Assembly (NCBI GenBank): GCA_001430745.1
Contig: KQ482040.1
Location: forward strand, 199,569-211,610
DNA: 12,042 bases
Direction: 5' to 3'
From: Auxenochlorella pyrenoidosa
Lineage: Eukaryota > Chlorophyta > Trebouxiophyceae > Chlorellales > Chlorellaceae
Shown here: positions 8,768-12,042 of the stretch, one piece after another
Position numbering within the stretch: the stretch's first letter is position 1
How the letters are laid out: each line of letters begins with the position of its first letter
Translations under genes and position numbers: made by a program
Notes under the pieces: model-generated
Told to the model about the DNA's origin: nothing
Seen by the model: the letters and a program-made list of their open reading frames with translations, nothing else
Database searches by the model: none

Positions 8768-9054
8768 TCTAAGCTCGGTGGAAGTGCAGGGGCGGTATAG
8801 GCACGGCAAACTCGCCGGGTTTCAAGGGCGTCGAAGGCATTGCGGCCCAGCTGCGGCCCCTTTGCGGACCCTCCCGCATCGAAGAACTTCTACGACGAAC
8901 GCCCCCGTGCACGTCCAGGTGAGACACGAGGACGAACGCGGCGCAAGGAACACTCGACGCATTAGGCCGGGCAGAGGCCGGGCCTGCGCTTGCGCAAGCA
9001 TCGAAGCCAAGCTGTGGCCAAGCCGCACCTTTGGTGAAGGCCACCTGCGTTCGT

Positions 9055-9059
9055 CCAAT
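9055..9059 (+). promoter_or_regulatory. CCAAT box
   Basis: CCAAT within GTCCAATCGG, about 180 bp upstream of the plus-strand gene's start, a usual distance for an NF-Y site. Motif evidence only. Confidence 0.3.
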
Positions 9060-9078
9060 CGGGAATTCGTTTTCGATC

Positions 9079-9154
9079 GCGATCCTAGCTGTAGGAAGGG
9101 AAGAATCGACACAGTCAAGGCCCGCAACCTGCAGCACGCTGGCAGGACACGTGG
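9079..9154 (+). repeat. Diverged repeat copy B with G-box, upstream of the COG0354-like gene
   Basis: Partner of 3482-3561. The final 15 bases (9140-9154) are identical in both and contain CACGTG (9148-9153); the rest is similar with small gaps. Here it lies just upstream of the gene 3 leader, and on the upstream side of gene 2. Confidence 0.65.
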
Positions 9155-9163
9155 CAGCCCACC

Positions 9164-9229
9164 ATGTGCAGCAGGCTGGCTAAAATAGCTAACGAAGCTA
9201 CCGAAGCAAAACTTGCTGAAGAAACCTGA
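9164..9229 (+). CDS. Upstream ORF in the leader of the COG0354-like gene
   Basis: ATG in a strong context (CCACCATG) opens 21 codons ending in TGA at 9227-9229, seven bases before the main ATG (9236) and in the same frame. The peptide is short and Ala/Glu/Lys-rich (KIANEATEAKLAEET) and could form an amphipathic helix. If the transcript starts upstream of 9164 it would act as an uORF; if transcription starts later it is irrelevant. The TGA also marks 9236 as the first usable start in that frame. Confidence 0.4.
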   Translation: MCSRLAKIANEATEAKLAEET

Positions 9230-9235
9230 GCACTA

Positions 9236-9376
9236 ATGTCGGCAGCTATTTGCGCACGTTCTTGCCGGCCACTTGCTACGGCTCCCTGCCGAGCTCCCGG
9301 CACGAGCAGCAGGGCCGCAGGCTGGAAGGCATGCATCAGCAGAAGCAGCGGGCGCAATGCACTGCGGTAGGTGTTG
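9236..9376 (+). other. Chloroplast transit peptide region (mainly exon 1)
   Basis: Exon 1 (9236-9366) encodes residues 1-43 starting MSAAICARSCRPLA, with many Ala, Ser, Arg and Cys and no Asp or Glu. The exon 1 donor GCG|GTAGGT is phase 2 and joins acceptor TGCAG at 9635, completing an Arg codon. The cleavage site is not predicted. Confidence 0.65.
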
Positions 9377-12042
9377 CCGCCGCCGCCTGCCGCCTTCTGC
9401 TGCCGCCGCTGCTGCCTGCTGGCCCACCCTTCGTCTGTCCCTCCCTCCTTCCAGCCCACCATCTGCTGCATCCTTTGCAGCATGGTGCCTGCAACAGTGT
9501 ACTTAAAACCAGGCTGCCGGGCAGCCGCCTGCATTGGATGCTTGCAGGCCGCGTTGCTTCACAGCCGCCAGCGCCACCCTACTCGACGACCCGCCCATCT
9601 GTCGCCGTCACCTCGCTGGCTGCCCTCTTGTGCAGGCCGCGGCGCCTGGCGCGCCTTTCGGCCGCCCTCCCAGAGCTGCCGGACTTGGATGACCTGGATC
9701 TGGAGATGCCAGAGCTGCTGACAGAGCTGGAGGAAGCCCAGCAGGCAGCGGGGGCCGTGTTCAACGTGAGCCACGGAGGGTGGCAGGCTGGCACTGAACG
9801 CAGCGCTGCTCTGGCTGGCTGGGCATGTGTGCGCACGGTGCTGTACGGGCCACGTGCGGGGCAGTGATGTGGCAGCAAGGCTCAGGGGCAGCGTTCCGGT
9901 GCAGCAGGCAGCAGGCAGATGCGGTGTGCACAGCGAGTTGCAAGCTGCCAGCGACTTGGGGAGGCCTGGCTGCGCAGCGGCGTGCTATGGGGGTGCAGCT
10001 GGCAGCTGCCACGCCCGGCGGCCGCCTTGGCGCCGCACCCTTTTGAATCCTGCCAAGCCGGAAGGAGGGCGCGGCACGCTCGCCCAGCCCGGCACCTGCA
10101 TGCGCGGCGTCTTGCCCACACGCCCCCGCCCCACACACCTCGCGTCCGCAGGACGCCGGCCTGGTGGCGCACTTCACCAACGACAGCCGGGCGCTGTATG
10201 CCCTGGAGAACTCGGGTGGGTGGCCGGCCTGGCCAGCGAGGCCCCCTGGGCATCTGTTTTCTGTTCTCTGTTATCCATGGCGGGTTGCTGGCGGCAGGCG
10301 CCCCCAGCCGCCTGCAGGGGCGCGCCGCCGCCGCGCACCTGCTCGCGCCCTGGCCGCCCCCAGCATGTGCGCCTGCCGAGGCGTGCTGGGCGGCGCAGCG
10401 CAGGCAGCGGTGCTGCGAGGGGCCGAGCCGAGCTGTTCTTCACGAGAGCCTCTCAGGGTTGACCAGTCAAACAGCCAGACATCATACGCACGCCTGCCGT
10501 CTGCCCGCCCTGCGACCCATACAGCCGTGCCCGTGACCAAAACAGCACAGAGCAGCCGTGCAACCTGCCCCCTGCCCTCCCTTTGCAGCCGTGCTGGTGG
10601 ACCGCTCCCACTGGGGCCGCCTGCGGCTGTCCGGAGAGGATCGGCTGGCCTTCCTGCACGGCCAGACCACAAACGACATCCAGGCCCTGAAGCCGGGCAC
10701 CGGCTGCGACACGGTAGGGGATTTTCCCGGGTCATCTGGCCCTGCAGCGGCTGCTCCACCAGAGGGGAGCTTTGCACGTTGCAAGGGCTCAGTAGCCGGA
10801 CGCCTCAGCGCGGTCGTGGCCATCGCATCGCGCTGCATGTGCTGACGGCTGCGCAAGACCCGGGGTGTGGGCGGCTGCCGGCGCCCCGCTGCGCCCACCC
10901 AGCCGCTGGGTGCCGCTGCGACTGGCGCGCCCTCACCGGCGCGTGGCCCTGCCCGCCCACCTGCCTGCAGGTGTTTGTGACCGCCCAGGCCCGCTGCATC
11001 GACCTGGCCACAGTGTATGCCCAGCCCAGCGGCGCGCTGGTGGTTGTTTCCCCGGGCTTGAAGGCACAGCTGCTGGAGCGCCTGCAGAAGCACATCTTCC
11101 CGGCGGACAAGGCAAGGGCCAGGAGCAGCCTGGGGCCCGCCTGAGTCGCCCCTCCTGGACGCGTGGTGTTGCCGTGCCGTGGGCTGCAGTCAGCATGCTG
11201 GCCCCCGTGCCCGCTGGCCTCCTGCTGCTGTGCTGTCGCCCGGCCTCGACCCTGCGTCGCAGCCTCCTGGGCATGCAACTCGTCAACAGCGGCTGAAGCG
11301 TGCACGCCTGCCTGCATGCCGGCAGCGCACGACCTGGTCATTGGCTGCACTTCGGAGCGCCGATCAGTGTGTCCACTCATGCTTGCAGTGCACACAAACC
11401 CCCCTCTGTCCACCACCCACGCTCGCTGCAGGTGCAAGTCGCAGACATCAGCCCCAAGACCTGCATGTTCAGCCTGCTGGGCCCCCAGGCAGACGAGATC
11501 ATGCAGCAGCTGCAGGCGGGCGCCATAGTGGGCGCGCCGCACGGCACCCACACCCTGCTCAGCTTCGGAGGTGCGCAAGTGGGCAGGGGGCTTGGCACCC
11601 CTGAAACACAGCGCTGCAGCCTGGCAGGGCAACGCGCCAGCTTGCGTCATGCGTGCACACACCCAGGCAGTCTGCGATGCGCTGCGCCACACTCCCTGTG
11701 CCCACCCCCGCCCGCGCAGGCAAGCCCGTGATTGCGGCGTCGGGCGGCGGCCTGCCGGGCCCGGGCTACACCTTCATTTGTGACGAGTCCATGGCGGCCC
11801 CTCTGTGGAAGGCTCTGTCTGGAGTGGTGAGTCGACCCTTGTTGAAGGGAAAAGCCACATTCTTCAGTCGATAGCGACCTCGGTCGACAATTGGGCTGAC
11901 TGTGCGATGCTTGGGGGCAGCGCTGGGGGCGGCCCTGTGGCTTGCCCCGCCGGCGGCGGTCTGGAAGCCTCGCCACACCGCGGCGTCCTTGCTCCCTCGC
12001 CCGCCTGCTGTGTTTGCCCCCCCCCCACCCACCACCACCCTA
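9236..12042 (+). CDS. Plastid COG0354/YgfZ-like protein (At1g60990 relative), N-terminal part (runs off right edge)
   Basis: Seven exons, all in phase: 9236-9366, 9636-9765, 10152-10215, 10589-10713, 10971-11111, 11432-11570, 11720-11826, giving 279 residues. The next exon is outside the window. Residues 1-47 are rich in Ala, Ser and Arg and lack acidic residues, as in a chloroplast transit peptide. An acidic Leu/Glu/Asp helix-like segment follows (55-77). The body matches plant COG0354 proteins of the T-protein/aminomethyltransferase fold: VLVDRSHWGRLRLSG (110-124), EDRLAFLHGQTTNDI (125-139), GCDTVFVTAQAR, KHIFPADK (190-197), VQVADISPKTCMFSLLGP, and a Gly-rich end. Known role: tetrahydrofolate-dependent maintenance of Fe-S enzymes in plastids. 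The Cys-containing KGCYxGQE signature should lie downstream. Full length is usually near 430 residues. Introns of 320-386 nt (2, 3 and 5) hold nothing recognisable. Confidence 0.88.
11112..11113 (+). other. GC splice donor of COG0354-like intron 5 (GC-AG intron 11112-11431)
   Basis: Exon 5 ends GCG GAC AAG and the intron begins GCAAGGGC; the acceptor CTGCAG ends at 11431. The protein joins as PADK|VQVADI, matching the uninterrupted plant sequence at this point. No GT occurs between AAG and the first in-frame stop (TGA near 11142), so a GC donor is required. Confidence 0.85.
11827..12042 (+). other. Start of COG0354-like intron 7 up to the window edge
   Basis: It begins with donor GTG|GTGAGT after the residues LSGV. 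No acceptor followed by family-like sequence is seen before the edge. It ends in a run of ten C (12017-12026) and CACC-rich sequence, which may be the pyrimidine tract of the next acceptor. Confidence 0.5.

Larger units (their letters stand above)
8546..9235. promoter_or_regulatory. Shared upstream region of the divergent cupin and COG0354-like genes
   Basis: About 690 bp between the divergent coding starts. It holds a telo-box (8759-8767), a 12-bp palindrome GCTTGCGCAAGC (8988-8999), a CCAAT box (9055-9059), a 10-bp palindrome GATCGCGATC (9075-9084), repeat copy B with a G-box (9079-9154) and a short upstream ORF (9164-9229). Open frames on both strands here show no recognisable protein. The promoter role is inferred from position. 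Confidence 0.55.

Noticed and set aside
8755..8775. Telomere array or interstitial telomere
   Set aside because: Only one complete CCCTAA-type unit is present; a telo-box is the most that can be claimed.
8544..9188. 214-residue plus-strand frame in the divergent upstream region
   Set aside because: No recognisable motif, no splice signals leading into family sequence, and it overlaps the putative leader/extension of the cupin gene.
10164..11144. 326-residue continuous plus-strand frame
   Set aside because: It contains exon 3 and then reads through introns and out of frame; the spliced exons match the plant protein precisely, so the continuous frame is not the product.

Overview
The window is nuclear DNA from a GC-rich eukaryote, most likely a green alga and probably of the Chlorella/trebouxiophyte type. 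No bacterial gene organisation fits. Coding sequence is broken into short exons whose phases join perfectly across GT-AG (and several GC-AG) introns. The proteins match plant/algal families, one carries an apparent chloroplast transit peptide, and intergenic DNA is rich in G/C microsatellites. No RNA gene, transposon gene, CRISPR array or origin was recognised. The lineage is inferred from gene content and intron style, not from a database match.

Three genes are present. (1) Minus strand, 1-3364, running off the left edge: the N-terminal 615 or so residues of a SAC3/GANP-family protein of the LENG8/plant SAC3A type (mRNA processing/export). It opens with a Tyr/Gln/Gly-rich low-complexity domain and reaches the start of the conserved SAC3 core at the window edge. 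(2) Minus strand, 4464-8350 (possibly from 8545): a complete gene of 11 exons for a protein of about 495 residues. Its C-terminal third is a cysteine-dioxygenase-like cupin with a readable His/His/His metal site; its first 300 residues form a conserved-looking domain of unknown function. (3) Plus strand, 9236 to the right edge: the first 279 residues of a plastid COG0354/YgfZ-like protein (relative of Arabidopsis At1g60990; aminomethyltransferase fold, folate-linked Fe-S cluster maintenance), with a transit peptide.

Layout: genes 1 and 2 are in tandem on the minus strand, separated by about 1.1 kb (3365-4463) that holds the gene 1 promoter and gene 2 3' UTR. Genes 2 and 3 are divergent and share an upstream region (about 8546-9235) with a telo-box, a CCAAT box, a G-box, two short palindromes and a small in-frame upstream ORF in the gene 3 leader. 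The three products act in different places (nuclear mRNA handling, thiol oxidation, plastid Fe-S/folate metabolism) and nothing suggests a joint pathway.

The most unusual structural points are: four of 24 readable splice donors are GC rather than GT, all with the form AG|GCAAG; a 15-nt micro-exon; a tandem alternative donor; and an 80-bp diverged repeat with an identical 15-bp G-box block upstream of two different genes.
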